This document shows positions 1 to 7,326 of a DNA stretch of 11,387 nucleotides, piece after piece. Within the stretch, counting starts at the first letter, position 1; every line of letters begins with the position of its first letter. The notes below the pieces were generated by a model. It had not been told where the DNA came from and made no database searches. It saw only the letters and a program-made list of their open reading frames with translations. This DNA is from an uncultured Klebsiella sp. (GTDB lineage: Bacteria > Pseudomonadota > Gammaproteobacteria > Enterobacterales > Enterobacteriaceae). The translations under genes and the position numbers were made by a program. The DNA is taken from contig CABUCP010000053.1 in the NCBI GenBank assembly GCA_902490055.1, forward strand, positions 1 through 11,387, written 5' to 3'.

Positions 1-43
1 ACAAATAGCTAAACAGGGAAGCCGATTTCGGTTGATATGTATC

Positions 44-67
44 AAAAAAGGGGCGGAAATCGCCCCT
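44..67 (-). terminator. Rho-independent terminator of rsuA-bcr
   Basis: Read on the minus strand, a 7-bp perfect stem (49-55 paired with 61-67, five-base loop) is followed by a run of six T (complement of 44-49). It lies 12 bases beyond the bcr stop codon, the expected place to end the rsuA-bcr transcript. The A-run before the stem means it would not act as a good terminator on the plus strand. Bases 1-43 hold no gene I can recognise. Confidence 0.88.
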
Positions 68-78
68 GAAAATGTGAC

Positions 79-1275
79 TTAATGTGCGACTTTTCGCCGC
101 CGGCTGGCGTAGAGATAGAAGAGAATGGAGCTGATGGCGCAAAAGGCGATAGAAATCAGCATTGGCCAGGCGGTAGTAAAGGTGGCCATCGACAGCAATG
201 CGCCGATAATCGCGCCAATCCCAAAGCGGAAGGTTCCGGCCAGCGACGAAGCGGTGCCCGCCATGTGCGGAAACTCATCGAGGATCACCGCCATTGCGTT
301 AGAGGAAACCATCGACACGCAGCCGACGAACGCCGCCACGCCCAGCACCAGCGACCAGAAACCGACGTCGAGCAGCGCGCACACCACCATCCATATCGCC
401 ATCACCAGCTGGATCCATAACCCGGCGCGGAACATATTCAGCGCCCCGACCCGGCGGACAAAGCGGCTGTTGATAATGGTCATGATGAACAGGAATACGA
501 TGTTCAGCGCAAAGTAATAGCCAAAGTGCTGCGGCGACACGTGATTAATATTGATGTAAACAAACGGACCGGCGCTGAGGAATGAGAACATCCCGGCAAA
601 GCTGAAGCCACTTGCCAACATATAGCTCAGAACCCGCTTATGGCGGAACAGCGTGGCGAAGTTGCCAAGCGTGGTGCGTATATGGAACTTCTGCCGCCGT
701 TCAACCGGCAGCGTTTCGCTAATAAAGAAAGCGATCATCACGGAGGCCAGCAGCGCCGCCAGCGCGAGGATCCAGAAAATCGCGTGCCAGCTGAACCACA
801 CCAGCACCGCTCCACCGACCATCGGCGCCACCAGCGGCGCAATGGTGGTCACCAGCATGACAAACGACATCATCCGCGAAAACTCTTCTTTCGGATAGAT
901 ATCGCGCATCAGAGCGTTAATCACCACGCTCGCCGCCGCAGCCGCGAGGCCGTGGAAGAAACGCATGGTAATCAGCATATCGATAGTCTGCGACAGCGCG
1001 CAGGCCACCGCCGCCGCGGCGAAAATCAGCGTCCCGCCGAGGATAACCGGCTTACGGCCAATGCTATCGGCCATCGGCCCGTACAGCAGCTGGCCCAGCG
1101 CAAAGCCCAGAATATAGGTACTGAGCGTCATCTGCGCGCTGCCGTCCGGCACGTTGAACTGCGCCGAAATAACCGGCAGCGCCGGCAGATACATATCAAT
1201 CGACAGCGGCATTAACATGGCCAACAGGCCAAGAATAAACACAATCCCAAATGAAGAATTCTGCTTAGTCGTCAC
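79..1275 (-). CDS. bcr: Bcr, MFS multidrug (bicyclomycin) exporter
   Basis: Inner-membrane proton-coupled exporter of the DHA1 Bcr/CflA group of the major facilitator superfamily. In E. coli the family member exports bicyclomycin and sulfonamides when overproduced and can export dipeptides. The 398-residue protein is hydrophobic throughout, as expected for 12 membrane helices. It has the family's DMYLPALP segment in helix 1 (D27) and MFS motif A between helices 2 and 3 ([11 protein letters not shown], 66-76). The length is close to the E. coli protein, which I recall as about 396 residues. The start is GTG, chosen because the protein then begins MTTKQ as E. coli Bcr begins MTTRQ, and because a GGAG Shine-Dalgarno (complement of 1282-1285) lies 6 bases upstream. 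That GTG overlaps the rsuA TGA as GTGA, so translation is probably coupled. This is a core gene, so its presence alone does not imply acquired resistance. Confidence 0.95.
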   Translation of the reverse strand: MTTKQNSSFGIVFILGLLAMLMPLSIDMYLPALPVISAQFNVPDGSAQMTLSTYILGFALGQLLYGPMADSIGRKPVILGGTLIFAAAAVACALSQTIDMLITMRFFHGLAAAAASVVINALMRDIYPKEEFSRMMSFVMLVTTIAPLVAPMVGGAVLVWFSWHAIFWILALAALLASVMIAFFISETLPVERRQKFHIRTTLGNFATLFRHKRVLSYMLASGFSFAGMFSFLSAGPFVYININHVSPQHFGYYFALNIVFLFIMTIINSRFVRRVGALNMFRAGLWIQLVMAIWMVVCALLDVGFWSLVLGVAAFVGCVSMVSSNAMAVILDEFPHMAGTASSLAGTFRFGIGAIIGALLSMATFTTAWPMLISIAFCAISSILFYLYASRRRKVAH

Positions 1276-1991
1276 GTTTTACTCCGTGCTTGTGGGGCGC
1301 CGACGCTGGCGACTTCTTCCGCCGTCAGCGGGCGGTATTCGCCGGGTTCCAGCGACGCATCGAGAATAATCTCGCCGATACGTTCGCGATGTAGTCCTAC
1401 CACGTGGTTACCCACCGCCGCGAACATGCGTTTTACCTGATGGTAGCGGCCTTCGCTGATGGTCAGGCGCACTTCTGTCGGAGTGATGACTTCGAGGACA
1501 GCAGGTTTGGTGAGATCTTTTTCATTATGCAGTTGCACGCCTTTGGCAAACTGCTCGGCGACGCCCTCTTCCAGCGGATTTTCCAGCTCCACCAGATAGG
1601 TTTTTTCGCAGTGATGTCGCGGCGAGGTGATACGGTGCGACCACTGGCCGTCATCGGTCATCAACACTAATCCGGTGGTATCGATATCAAGACGCCCGGC
1701 GGCATGAAGCTTGTGCGCAACCGGCTCATCAAGGAAATAAAGTATAGTTGGATGATCGGGATCGTCAGTTGAACAGACGTAACCCTGCGGCTTGTTGAGC
1801 ATAAAGTAACGGGGACCGTGCTGCTGGGTCAGCGTATTGCCGTCATATTCTACCTCGTGCTCCGGCAGGAGCTTAAAGGAGGTATCTTTCACGATGTTGC
1901 CGTCCACGGTAACGCGGCTGCCGCGGATTTCACGCCCGGCAATAGCACGGCTGACGCCAAGCTGCTGAGCGATAAACTTATCAAGTCGCAT
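1272..1991 (-). CDS. rsuA: RsuA, 16S rRNA pseudouridine(516) synthase
   Basis: Isomerises uridine 516 of 16S rRNA to pseudouridine during assembly of the small ribosomal subunit, in the cytoplasm. An N-terminal S4 RNA-binding domain (about 1-60, starting [16 protein letters not shown]) precedes the catalytic domain. The RsuA/RluB/E/F-type motif [10 protein letters not shown] contains the catalytic aspartate D102. The later stretch [10 protein letters not shown] is also typical. It has 239 residues; the E. coli protein as I recall it has 231 and ends near EEIASVV. Here the frame runs on for about eight more residues (GAPQARSKT end), which creates the 4-bp overlap with bcr. The Shine-Dalgarno for this ATG is poor. 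Its promoter is probably the -35/-10 pair at 2060-2087, giving a leader of about 60 bases. Confidence 0.96.
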   Translation of the reverse strand: MRLDKFIAQQLGVSRAIAGREIRGSRVTVDGNIVKDTSFKLLPEHEVEYDGNTLTQQHGPRYFMLNKPQGYVCSTDDPDHPTILYFLDEPVAHKLHAAGRLDIDTTGLVLMTDDGQWSHRITSPRHHCEKTYLVELENPLEEGVAEQFAKGVQLHNEKDLTKPAVLEVITPTEVRLTISEGRYHQVKRMFAAVGNHVVGLHRERIGEIILDASLEPGEYRPLTAEEVASVGAPQARSKT

Positions 1992-2059
1992 GAGATTTTT
2001 TTAGCCTGTAATAATGCTGGAGCGGGCAATTCGCCCGAAAAAGAAGAATTCCATTGGCT

Positions 2060-2087
2060 AGTATAACGGGCTCTTAACACCACTCAA
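2060..2087 (-). promoter_or_regulatory. Predicted sigma70 promoter of rsuA-bcr
   Basis: Minus-strand TTGAGT (complement of 2082-2087, 4/6 to consensus) and TATACT (complement of 2060-2065, 5/6) are separated by 16 bp and point towards rsuA. Transcription would start near 2053. It lies in the 148-bp divergent gap between rsuA and radD. Found by eye only. Confidence 0.6.
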
Positions 2088-2100
2088 GGGAAAAGATTCG

Positions 2101-2109
2101 TGGCATACT
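2101..2109 (+). promoter_or_regulatory. Possible extended -10 promoter of radD
   Basis: TGG followed by CATACT (2104-2109, 4/6 to TATAAT) could form an extended -10 element about 30 bases upstream of the radD start. No convincing -35 lies at the right distance, so this is a weak call. An alternative register (TACTAT, 2106-2111) is equally possible. Confidence 0.3.
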
Positions 2110-2139
2110 ATTTGCGAGTTAATTAACCCCCGAGAATTG

Positions 2140-3897
2140 ATGACTTTTACATTACGTCCCTACCAAAAAGAAGCGGTCGACGCCACTCTCGCCTGGTTTC
2201 GCCGCCATCACGAACCCGCCGCCATCGTGCTACCGACCGGCGCCGGCAAAAGTCTGGTGATCGCCGAACTGGCGCGGCTGGCGCGCGGGCGCGTATTAGT
2301 GCTGGCTCACGTTAAAGAGCTGGTGGCGCAGAACCACGGCAAATACTGCGCGCTGGGCCTGGAGGCGGATATCTTCGCCGCCGGCCTGCAGCGTAAAGAG
2401 AGCCGGGGAAAAGTGGTTTTCGGCAGCGTGCAGTCGGTGGCGCGTAACCTCGAGCAGTTCCAGAATGAGTTTTCTTTGCTGATCGTCGATGAGTGCCACC
2501 GCATCAGCGATGACGACGACAGCCAGTATCAGCAAATCATCAGCCATCTACGGCAGGTAAACCCGCAGCTCAGGTTGCTCGGTCTGACCGCGACCCCGTT
2601 CCGTCTGGGCAAAGGTTGGATCTATCAGTTCCACTATCACGGCATGGTGCGCGGCGACGAGAAAGCGCTGTTCCGCGACTGTATTTATGAGCTACCGCTG
2701 CGTTACATGATTAAGCACGGTTACCTGACGCCGCCTGAGCGCCTCGATATGCCGGTGGTACAGTACGATTTCAGCCGCCTGCAGGCGCAAAGCAATGGCC
2801 TGTTTAGCGAAGCCGACCTCAACCTTGAGCTTAAAAAACAGCAGCGCATTACGCCGCATATCGTTAGCCAAATCGTCGAGTTCGCCGAAAGCCGTAAAGG
2901 GGTGATGATCTTCGCAGCAACCGTGGAACACGCGCGGGAAATCACCGGCCTGCTGCCGACGACGCAAGCGGCGCTGATTACCGGCGAGACTCCGGGGCCG
3001 GAACGCGACCGTATCATCGAGGCCTTTAAGGCCCAGCAGTATCGTTATCTGGTCAACGTCGCGGTGCTGACCACCGGCTTCGACGCGCCGCACGTCGACC
3101 TTATCGCTATCCTCCGTCCAACCGAGTCGGTAAGTCTTTACCAACAAATCGTGGGCCGCGGCCTGCGTCTGGCGCCGGGGAAAACCGACTGCCTGATCCT
3201 CGATTATGCCGGTAACCCTCACGACCTGTACGCGCCGGAGGTCGGCACGCCGAAGGGGAAAAGCGATAATGTCCCGGTGCAGGTCTTCTGCCCGAACTGC
3301 GGTTTCGCCAATACCTTTTGGGGTAAAACCACCGCCGACGGGACGTTGATTGAGCACTTTGGCCGCCGCTGTCAGGGCTGGTTCGAAGACGACGATGGCC
3401 GCCGCGAACAGTGCGATTTCCGCTTCCGCTTTAAAAACTGCCCGCAGTGCAACGCCGAGAATGACATTGCCGCCCGCCGCTGCCGCGAGTGCGACACCAT
3501 TCTGGTCGACCCCGATGATATGCTGAAGGCGGCGCTGAAGCTAAAAGATGCGCTGGTGCTGCGCTGCAGCGGCATGGCGCTTCAGCACGGCGGCGACGAG
3601 AAAGGCCCGTGGCTAAAAATCACCTATTACGATGAAGACGGCGCTGATGTGAGTGAGCGCTTCCGTCTGCAAACGCCCGCCCAGCGTACCGCCTTTGAGC
3701 AGTTGTTTATCCGCCCGCATACCCGTACGCCGGGCGTGCCGCTGCGCTGGATAACGCCGGCGGATATCATCGCCCAGCAGGCGCTGCTGCGCCATCCCGA
3801 CTTCGTCGTCGCCCGGATGAAGGGACAGTACTGGCAGGTGCGGGAAAAAGTGTTCGATTATCAGGGGCGTTTCCGTCGCGCCAACGAGCTGCGTTAA
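2140..3897 (+). CDS. radD: RadD, superfamily 2 helicase-like DNA repair ATPase
   Basis: RadD (formerly YejH) is a DNA-dependent ATPase that helps repair double-strand breaks. In E. coli it binds SSB and accelerates RecA-mediated strand exchange. Visible motifs are RPYQ (6-9), Walker A PTGAGKS with K37, the DECH box (117-120), TATPF (150-154) and motif [10 protein letters not shown] (336-343). Behind the helicase core are two four-cysteine clusters, C384/C387/C411/C425 and C434/C437/C448/C451, which look like zinc-binding sites. I start at ATG 2140 rather than the in-frame TTG at 2137. This gives MTFTLRPYQ, matching E. coli MIFTLRPYQ, and places the Walker lysine at 37 as in the E. coli numbering. 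A GAG stands about 5 bases upstream of this ATG. The 585-residue protein appears complete, with all key residues present. It is divergent from rsuA. Confidence 0.95.
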   Translation: MTFTLRPYQKEAVDATLAWFRRHHEPAAIVLPTGAGKSLVIAELARLARGRVLVLAHVKELVAQNHGKYCALGLEADIFAAGLQRKESRGKVVFGSVQSVARNLEQFQNEFSLLIVDECHRISDDDDSQYQQIISHLRQVNPQLRLLGLTATPFRLGKGWIYQFHYHGMVRGDEKALFRDCIYELPLRYMIKHGYLTPPERLDMPVVQYDFSRLQAQSNGLFSEADLNLELKKQQRITPHIVSQIVEFAESRKGVMIFAATVEHAREITGLLPTTQAALITGETPGPERDRIIEAFKAQQYRYLVNVAVLTTGFDAPHVDLIAILRPTESVSLYQQIVGRGLRLAPGKTDCLILDYAGNPHDLYAPEVGTPKGKSDNVPVQVFCPNCGFANTFWGKTTADGTLIEHFGRRCQGWFEDDDGRREQCDFRFRFKNCPQCNAENDIAARRCRECDTILVDPDDMLKAALKLKDALVLRCSGMALQHGGDEKGPWLKITYYDEDGADVSERFRLQTPAQRTAFEQLFIRPHTRTPGVPLRWITPADIIAQQALLRHPDFVVARMKGQYWQVREKVFDYQGRFRRANELR

Positions 3898-3919
3898 TCG
3901 GCCAACGCTGAGGTTTTGA

Positions 3920-3948
3920 TTGCCGCAGCGCCGATTGGCGGCTATAAT
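3920..3948 (+). promoter_or_regulatory. rplY promoter
   Basis: A perfect -10 TATAAT (3943-3948) lies 17 bp after TTGCCG (3920-3925). A shifted TTGATT (3916-3921) is a less well spaced alternative -35. The start would be near 3955. The bases just after the -10 are GC-rich (gccgcccgc), the kind of discriminator found in promoters shut down by ppGpp/DksA. Stringent control of rplY has been reported in E. coli; here it is inferred. Confidence 0.82.
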
Positions 3949-3954
3949 GCCGCC

Positions 3955-4032
3955 CGCTTTTGCATTCGCAAAGCAGATAATCTGCCTGCTGCTGGGTCGC
4001 CTGTAGCAGGATTTATATATAGAGAGACATCA
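3955..4032 (+). promoter_or_regulatory. rplY mRNA leader with two stem-loops
   Basis: The predicted leader of about 78 bases can form two hairpins. One pairs 3956-3963 with 3968-3974 (one bulged T). The other pairs 3985-3992 with 4003-4010 (8 bp, one G-U pair, ten-base loop 3993-4002). An AU-rich stretch and a purine-rich AGAGAGA stand before the ATG instead of a canonical Shine-Dalgarno. E. coli rplY is known to be translated efficiently from an atypical ribosome site and to be repressed by its own product L25. The leader here fits that arrangement, but which element L25 contacts cannot be read from sequence. Confidence 0.65.
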
Positions 4033-4317
4033 ATGTTTACTATCAACGCAGAAGTACGTAAAGAGCAGGGTAAGGGTGCGAGCCGCCGCCTGCGCGCAGC
4101 TAACAAGTTCCCGGCAATCATCTACGGTGGCGAAGCTGCTCCGGTTGCAATCGAACTGGATCACGACAAACTGTGGAACATGCAGGACAAAGCTGAGTTT
4201 TACGGCGAAGTTCTGACCATCGTTGTTGATGGCAAAGAAGAGAAAGTAAAAGTTCAGGCTGTTCAGCGTCACCCGTTCAAGCCGAAACTGACTCACATCG
4301 ACTTCGTTCGCGCTTAA
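4033..4317 (+). CDS. rplY: 50S ribosomal protein L25
   Basis: L25 binds loop E of 5S rRNA and helps form the 5S particle (with L5 and L18) in the central protuberance of the large ribosomal subunit. The 94-residue product starts [20 protein letters not shown], matches the short enterobacterial single-domain L25 in length, and lacks the C-terminal CTC extension found in other phyla. The ATG at 4033 is chosen over upstream in-frame codons because the usual N-terminus begins here and the region before it is the promoter and leader. The codons look optimised (AAA, GTT, CGT, CTG), unlike the GC-rich neighbours, as expected for a highly expressed gene. It is its own transcription unit, with a promoter at 3920 and a terminator at 4344. 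Confidence 0.97.
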   Translation: MFTINAEVRKEQGKGASRRLRAANKFPAIIYGGEAAPVAIELDHDKLWNMQDKAEFYGEVLTIVVDGKEEKVKVQAVQRHPFKPKLTHIDFVRA

Positions 4318-4343
4318 TCGCCGATAGCAAGTTGTATGGCAAA

Positions 4344-4373
4344 CGCCTCGGGTCTTCGGACTCGGGGCGTTTT
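4344..4373 (+). terminator. rplY intrinsic terminator with UUCG tetraloop
   Basis: An 11-bp stem (4344-4354 with 4359-4369, two G-U pairs) is closed by a C(UUCG)G tetraloop, an unusually stable loop, and followed by TTTTGTT. It lies 26 bases after the rplY stop and 10 bases from the end of the converging LysR-type gene. On the minus strand only GTTTGCC follows the stem, so it is a weaker terminator for that gene. Confidence 0.93.
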
Positions 4374-4383
4374 GTTATGTACG

Positions 4384-5262
4384 TCACCATAGCTCCGGCG
4401 CGTCATCCACGATGTCTCCCAGCGCGCGATGTTTATTCATCCCCGGCAGCCACAGCATCACCATCGTCACGTTTAGCCCCTGATTACCGACCTCCGTCGC
4501 AATCTCGCTAATTCCCTGCCACTCGTCGGGCCGTAAATGATCGGGTAAAAACCCCCAGCCCTGCCCCTGCTCCATCGCGTGGCGCAGCATGGTAATTTCA
4601 TTCATATACAGCGTATGGCCGGATATCTGCAGGCGGCGGGCAATTTGATCGTCGCTACGCCGGTGCATGACCAGCTGCGGCGTCAGCGATAAATTCAGCA
4701 GCGTCAGCGGCCTTGCTGCATCAGAAAACAGGTTTTGTGCCGCATAAAAACGCAGATCGACGGTGCCTAACGCCCGCCACTCCATCTCGCTTCCCAATGT
4801 ACGATTGTTCGCCTGACAGATAGCCATCTCCGCGACGCCGTCGGCCAATGCCTGTTCTGCCTCACGCCGCGAGGCGCTCCAGCAGCTAAGGCGAATCTGC
4901 TTTCGCGCAAGGCTATCGGCTAACGCGCAAAGAAATGCGCGCGGAACAAAGGGATCGTACACCAGACGCAGCTCCTGCCAGCGGGTCTGCGGCAGAGTTT
5001 GGGCGAAAGATTCAAACGCCTGCGCCTGACGCAGTAACAGATGCGCCTGGCGAAAAAGCTGCTCGCCTTCGGCGGTCAACGTCAGGCTGCGCCCTTCACG
5101 GCTGAATAGCCGGTAGCCCAGCGCATCTTCCAGGTAATCCAGCAGATCGCGAAGCGTCGTACGATCTTTACCTAAACGAATCGCCGCCCGCGACAGGCTA
5201 CCGGTCTCAGCGATGGTGGCAAAGGCCTCGATCTGCGCAAATGAGTACTGCAGGGTTTTCAT
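4384..5262 (-). CDS. LysR-type transcriptional regulator, unknown target
   Basis: LysR-type regulators bind DNA as tetramers through an N-terminal winged helix-turn-helix and sense a small molecule in a C-terminal periplasmic-binding-like domain. Here residues 5-65 carry the DNA-binding pattern (FAQIEAFATIAETGSLSRAA, then LEDALGYRLFSREGR and LTLTAEGEQL). The recognition-helix region KDRTTLRDLLDYL (32-44) departs from the usual SQPAVSRQI-type pattern, so the operator may be atypical. The rest of the 292-residue protein fits an effector domain, but its ligand is not evident. The start has a good Shine-Dalgarno, AAGGGAG, about 7 bases upstream. The gene is divergent from the serine hydrolase gene across 103 bp, the classical layout for a LysR regulator and its target. 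I recall no E. coli gene at this position. Confidence 0.87.
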   Translation of the reverse strand: MKTLQYSFAQIEAFATIAETGSLSRAAIRLGKDRTTLRDLLDYLEDALGYRLFSREGRSLTLTAEGEQLFRQAHLLLRQAQAFESFAQTLPQTRWQELRLVYDPFVPRAFLCALADSLARKQIRLSCWSASRREAEQALADGVAEMAICQANNRTLGSEMEWRALGTVDLRFYAAQNLFSDAARPLTLLNLSLTPQLVMHRRSDDQIARRLQISGHTLYMNEITMLRHAMEQGQGWGFLPDHLRPDEWQGISEIATEVGNQGLNVTMVMLWLPGMNKHRALGDIVDDAPELW

Positions 5263-5365
5263 CTTTCTCTCCCTTACGGGGGAAAATCCCCCATTCAGTG
5301 ATTTTAGCCTGCGCGAGTCGATTTATATACTGCGAAGCGAATCTATGGCGAATGAGGAAATTGTG
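5263..5365. promoter_or_regulatory. Divergent control region, LysR gene / serine hydrolase gene
   Basis: For the hydrolase, TATACT (5326-5331, 5/6) is a plausible -10 with only a poor -35 (TTTAGC, 5303-5308), as expected of an activator-dependent promoter. For the regulator, minus-strand TAAAAT (complement of 5301-5306, 5/6) is a possible -10, also without a clear -35. A perfect inverted repeat GGGGGA-AAA-TCCCCC (5278-5292) would lie at the 5' end of the regulator's mRNA, five bases before its Shine-Dalgarno. GCGAA occurs twice in tandem (5332-5341). I see no clear T-N11-A LysR box. Confidence 0.5.
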
Positions 5366-6664
5366 ATGACAGGTATTAAAAATAGAAAAACTCTGGCCCT
5401 GGCGTTAATGCTGACGGTGCTGCCGACGGCGGCCATGGCGGAAAACTGCGGCGGCCTGACGCTGGATGTCTGCCCGACGCCTTACGACCAAACGCTACCT
5501 GCGGCGAAAGATATGCTCACCTGGGATCAAACCTCGCGGGTGATTGGTTTTCGAAATGACTACCGCAACTACGCTGGCGACGTATTCCGCCACGGCGCAT
5601 CGGTACCGCTGGCGCGCGCCGATAAACAGTTAACCCATGCCAGCTATACGGTTAATGGCCATACCTGGAACCTCCAGGATTACCTGAAGCGCCAGAACGT
5701 CAGCGGCATGCTGGTGCTGAAAGATGGCAAAGTCGCCTGGAAATACCTCGCTGAAGGCAATACCGACACGACGCTGTGGACCTCGCGTTCGGTGGGTAAA
5801 TCGGTGGTCTCAACGCTGGTCGGCATCGCCATTCAGCAGGGTAAGATCCATTCGCTCGACGATCTGATTACCGTTTACGAACCCGAGCTCAAAGGCACCG
5901 CCTGGGATGGCGTGACGCTGAAGCAGCTGATTCAGCATACCAGCGGTGTGGATTGGAATGAAGATTACACCAATCCGCAATCACACTTTGCCCGCCTGAC
6001 TCAGTGTGAAGCACAGCCGGGCGCCTATGATTGCGTACGTAAAATCGTTGCGGCGCTGCCACGTAAGCATCCGGCGGGCGAACAATGGTCGTACTCTTCC
6101 GGCGGCGCCTGGCTACTGGGCGATGTACTGGAGCGCGCAACCGGCATGTCGCTGGCCGCCTGGCTTGAACAATCGCTGTGGCAACCGGCCGGCATGGCTC
6201 ACGATGGCGTCTGGCATGCCTACCAGAAAGGACAACATGATGTTGGCGCCCACGGCTTCAACGCCACGCTCGAAGATTGGGGCCGCTTTGGCGAATTTGT
6301 CGCCCGCGATGGCCGTCTAAGCAACGGCAAACAGCTGGTGCCAGCAGGCTGGTTCGATCAGGCGTCAAACTGGACGAAGGCGCTGAACTCGGTATCTGCG
6401 GCGCACCCTGAAGGCCTCTATGGCTATCAATGGTGGAATAACGCCATTCCGGCAAATGCGCAAAACGTACAGCCGACGCCGCAGGAAGGGCTGAAAGGTT
6501 CACTGTGGGCACTGGGGATCTACGGCCAGGTGATCATGGTGAACCGCGCTGAACATCTGGTGATCGTTCAGTGGTCAACCTGGCCGCAGGCGGAGCCGTC
6601 CTTCAACGCCCAGCCGCTGGAAGCGGCGCTGATGTACAGCGCCATTGCCCGCGAGCTGCGTTAA
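5366..6664 (+). CDS. Exported SxxK serine hydrolase (beta-lactamase / NylB-like fold)
   Basis: A probable periplasmic hydrolase of the class C beta-lactamase-related superfamily, which includes esterases, D-aminopeptidases and 6-aminohexanoate-oligomer hydrolases. Residues 1-25 form a Sec signal peptide (MTGIKNRK, hydrophobic core, AMA cleavage before ENCGG). S142-V-G-K145 is the SxxK nucleophile and general base, and YSS at 243-245 sits where the family has YxN. Near the C-terminus the KTG/HxG strand of true beta-lactamases is replaced by WALGIYGQ (381-388), which resembles NylB-type hydrolases more than AmpC. Four cysteines (28, 36, 214, 223) could form disulfides. The start at 5366 is chosen for its Shine-Dalgarno GAGGAA (6 bases away) and the clean signal peptide; an ATG at 5345 would lengthen the n-region by seven residues. 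The substrate is unknown. Control by the divergent LysR regulator is likely. Confidence 0.85.
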   Translation: MTGIKNRKTLALALMLTVLPTAAMAENCGGLTLDVCPTPYDQTLPAAKDMLTWDQTSRVIGFRNDYRNYAGDVFRHGASVPLARADKQLTHASYTVNGHTWNLQDYLKRQNVSGMLVLKDGKVAWKYLAEGNTDTTLWTSRSVGKSVVSTLVGIAIQQGKIHSLDDLITVYEPELKGTAWDGVTLKQLIQHTSGVDWNEDYTNPQSHFARLTQCEAQPGAYDCVRKIVAALPRKHPAGEQWSYSSGGAWLLGDVLERATGMSLAAWLEQSLWQPAGMAHDGVWHAYQKGQHDVGAHGFNATLEDWGRFGEFVARDGRLSNGKQLVPAGWFDQASNWTKALNSVSAAHPEGLYGYQWWNNAIPANAQNVQPTPQEGLKGSLWALGIYGQVIMVNRAEHLVIVQWSTWPQAEPSFNAQPLEAALMYSAIARELR

Positions 6665-6671
6665 TCCCCCT

Positions 6672-6699
6672 GCTCCTTGCCGTTTAGCCGGCAAGGAGC
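6672..6699. terminator. Strong stem-loop between converging genes
   Basis: A perfect 11-bp stem (6672-6682 with 6689-6699) encloses the loop TTTAGC. It begins 8 bases after the serine hydrolase stop, and its loop and 3' arm contain the stop codon and last four codons of the converging Nudix gene. Neither strand has a T-run after the stem, so it is not a canonical intrinsic terminator. It may protect 3' ends or act in Rho-dependent termination for both genes. Confidence 0.55.
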
Positions 6700-7280
6700 G
6701 TATCGGCATTCAGCGCCAGGTGCTGCAGCAGCATGATGGTTTTAGCATCCACGATTTCTCCATCGCGGATCGCCTGCAGCGCCTGCGCCAGCGGCCACTC
6801 CAGTACTTCAATATCTTCACCTTCCGCCGCCAGCCCGCCGCCCTCGCCGTGCCGATCGTCAGCCGAGTACTCGGCGATAAAAAAGTACAGCTTTTCCGTG
6901 ACCGACCCCGGGCTCATATAGGCCGTAAACACCGGTTCAATGCGGGTGACGCGAAAACCGGTCTCTTCTTGCGCTTCCGCAATAATGCGCTCTTCCGGCG
7001 AGGCGTTATCCAGTAAACCCGCCGCGGCCTCAATCAGAAAGCCGTTGTGGCCGTTGATCCACACCGGAAAACGAAACTGGCGGATCAACACCACACTCTG
7101 TTTACGGCGGTTATAGAGCAGGATCACCGCGCCGTTGCCGCGGTCGTAGGCTTCCCGGCTCTGTTCCTGCCAGCGCCCGTCCCGACGCAGCAGCTCAAAG
7201 GTATATTTTTTCAGCGTGTACCAGTTATCGGACAATAGCGTTTCGCGTACGTGGCGAACGCGGGATGCGTCAGCGTGCAT
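6684..7280 (-). CDS. NudK-like Nudix hydrolase (nucleotide-sugar pyrophosphatase family)
   Basis: Resembles E. coli NudK (YffH), which cleaves GDP-mannose and related nucleotide sugars to a nucleoside monophosphate and a sugar 1-phosphate. Shared segments are LLSDNWYTL (15-23), EAYDRGNGAVILLYN (43-57), IRQFR (66-70), AGLLDN (87-92), YMSPGSVTE (121-129) and the acidic EDIEVLEWP. The Nudix box runs from G88 to F109. E102, E105 and E106, the likely metal ligands, are present. S94 replaces the first box glutamate, and A101 replaces the basic residue (K or R) before EAxEE. The 198-residue length fits NudK. The start has the Shine-Dalgarno AGAGGGG. In E. coli nudK lies elsewhere, so this may be a paralogue and the exact substrate is uncertain. 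It is divergent from the DeoR-type gene across 81 bp. Confidence 0.87.
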   Translation of the reverse strand: MHADASRVRHVRETLLSDNWYTLKKYTFELLRRDGRWQEQSREAYDRGNGAVILLYNRRKQSVVLIRQFRFPVWINGHNGFLIEAAAGLLDNASPEERIIAEAQEETGFRVTRIEPVFTAYMSPGSVTEKLYFFIAEYSADDRHGEGGGLAAEGEDIEVLEWPLAQALQAIRDGEIVDAKTIMLLQHLALNADTLLAG

Positions 7281-7297
7281 GTTTTTTCCCCTCTAAG

Positions 7298-7326
7298 GTG
7301 ACAGCTGGCAACATAACATGCATAAT
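7298..7326 (+). promoter_or_regulatory. Promoter of the DeoR-type regulator gene
   Basis: GTGACA (7298-7303, 5/6 to TTGACA) and CATAAT (7321-7326, 5/6 to TATAAT) are separated by exactly 17 bp, a good sigma70 match. Transcription would start near 7333, giving a leader of about 29 bases. No equally clear promoter for the divergent Nudix gene was found. Confidence 0.72.

Noticed and set aside
1..43. Possible 3' end of a neighbouring gene downstream of bcr.
   Set aside because: Too short to identify a coding frame, and the weak CCGA/TCGG repeat at 23-32 has no T-run that would make it a terminator.
640..1215. A 191-codon open frame on the plus strand opposite bcr.
   Set aside because: It is antisense to a conserved gene. 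Its composition is rich in Arg, His and Gln, as expected of a shadow frame in GC-rich DNA, and it has no recognisable domain.
79..1275. Treating bcr as an acquired drug-resistance gene.
   Set aside because: It is in its normal chromosomal context beside rsuA and is a core enterobacterial exporter.
2692..3357. A 221-codon open frame on the minus strand inside radD.
   Set aside because: It is fully antisense to the helicase core, has no family resemblance and no plausible ribosome site.
3921..3938. A 5S rRNA-like string just upstream of the gene for the 5S-binding protein: GCCGCAGCGCCGATTGG resembles 5S rRNA GCCGTAGCGCCGATGG near loop E.
   Set aside because: It lies between the -35 and -10 of the rplY promoter, so it would not be in the rplY mRNA unless transcription reads through from radD. 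The match is short and GC-rich and may be chance. Worth a look only if conserved in relatives.
5366..6664. Reading the serine hydrolase as an AmpC-type beta-lactamase.
   Set aside because: The SxxK motif is shared across the superfamily, but the YxN and KTG/HxG elements are not of beta-lactamase type.
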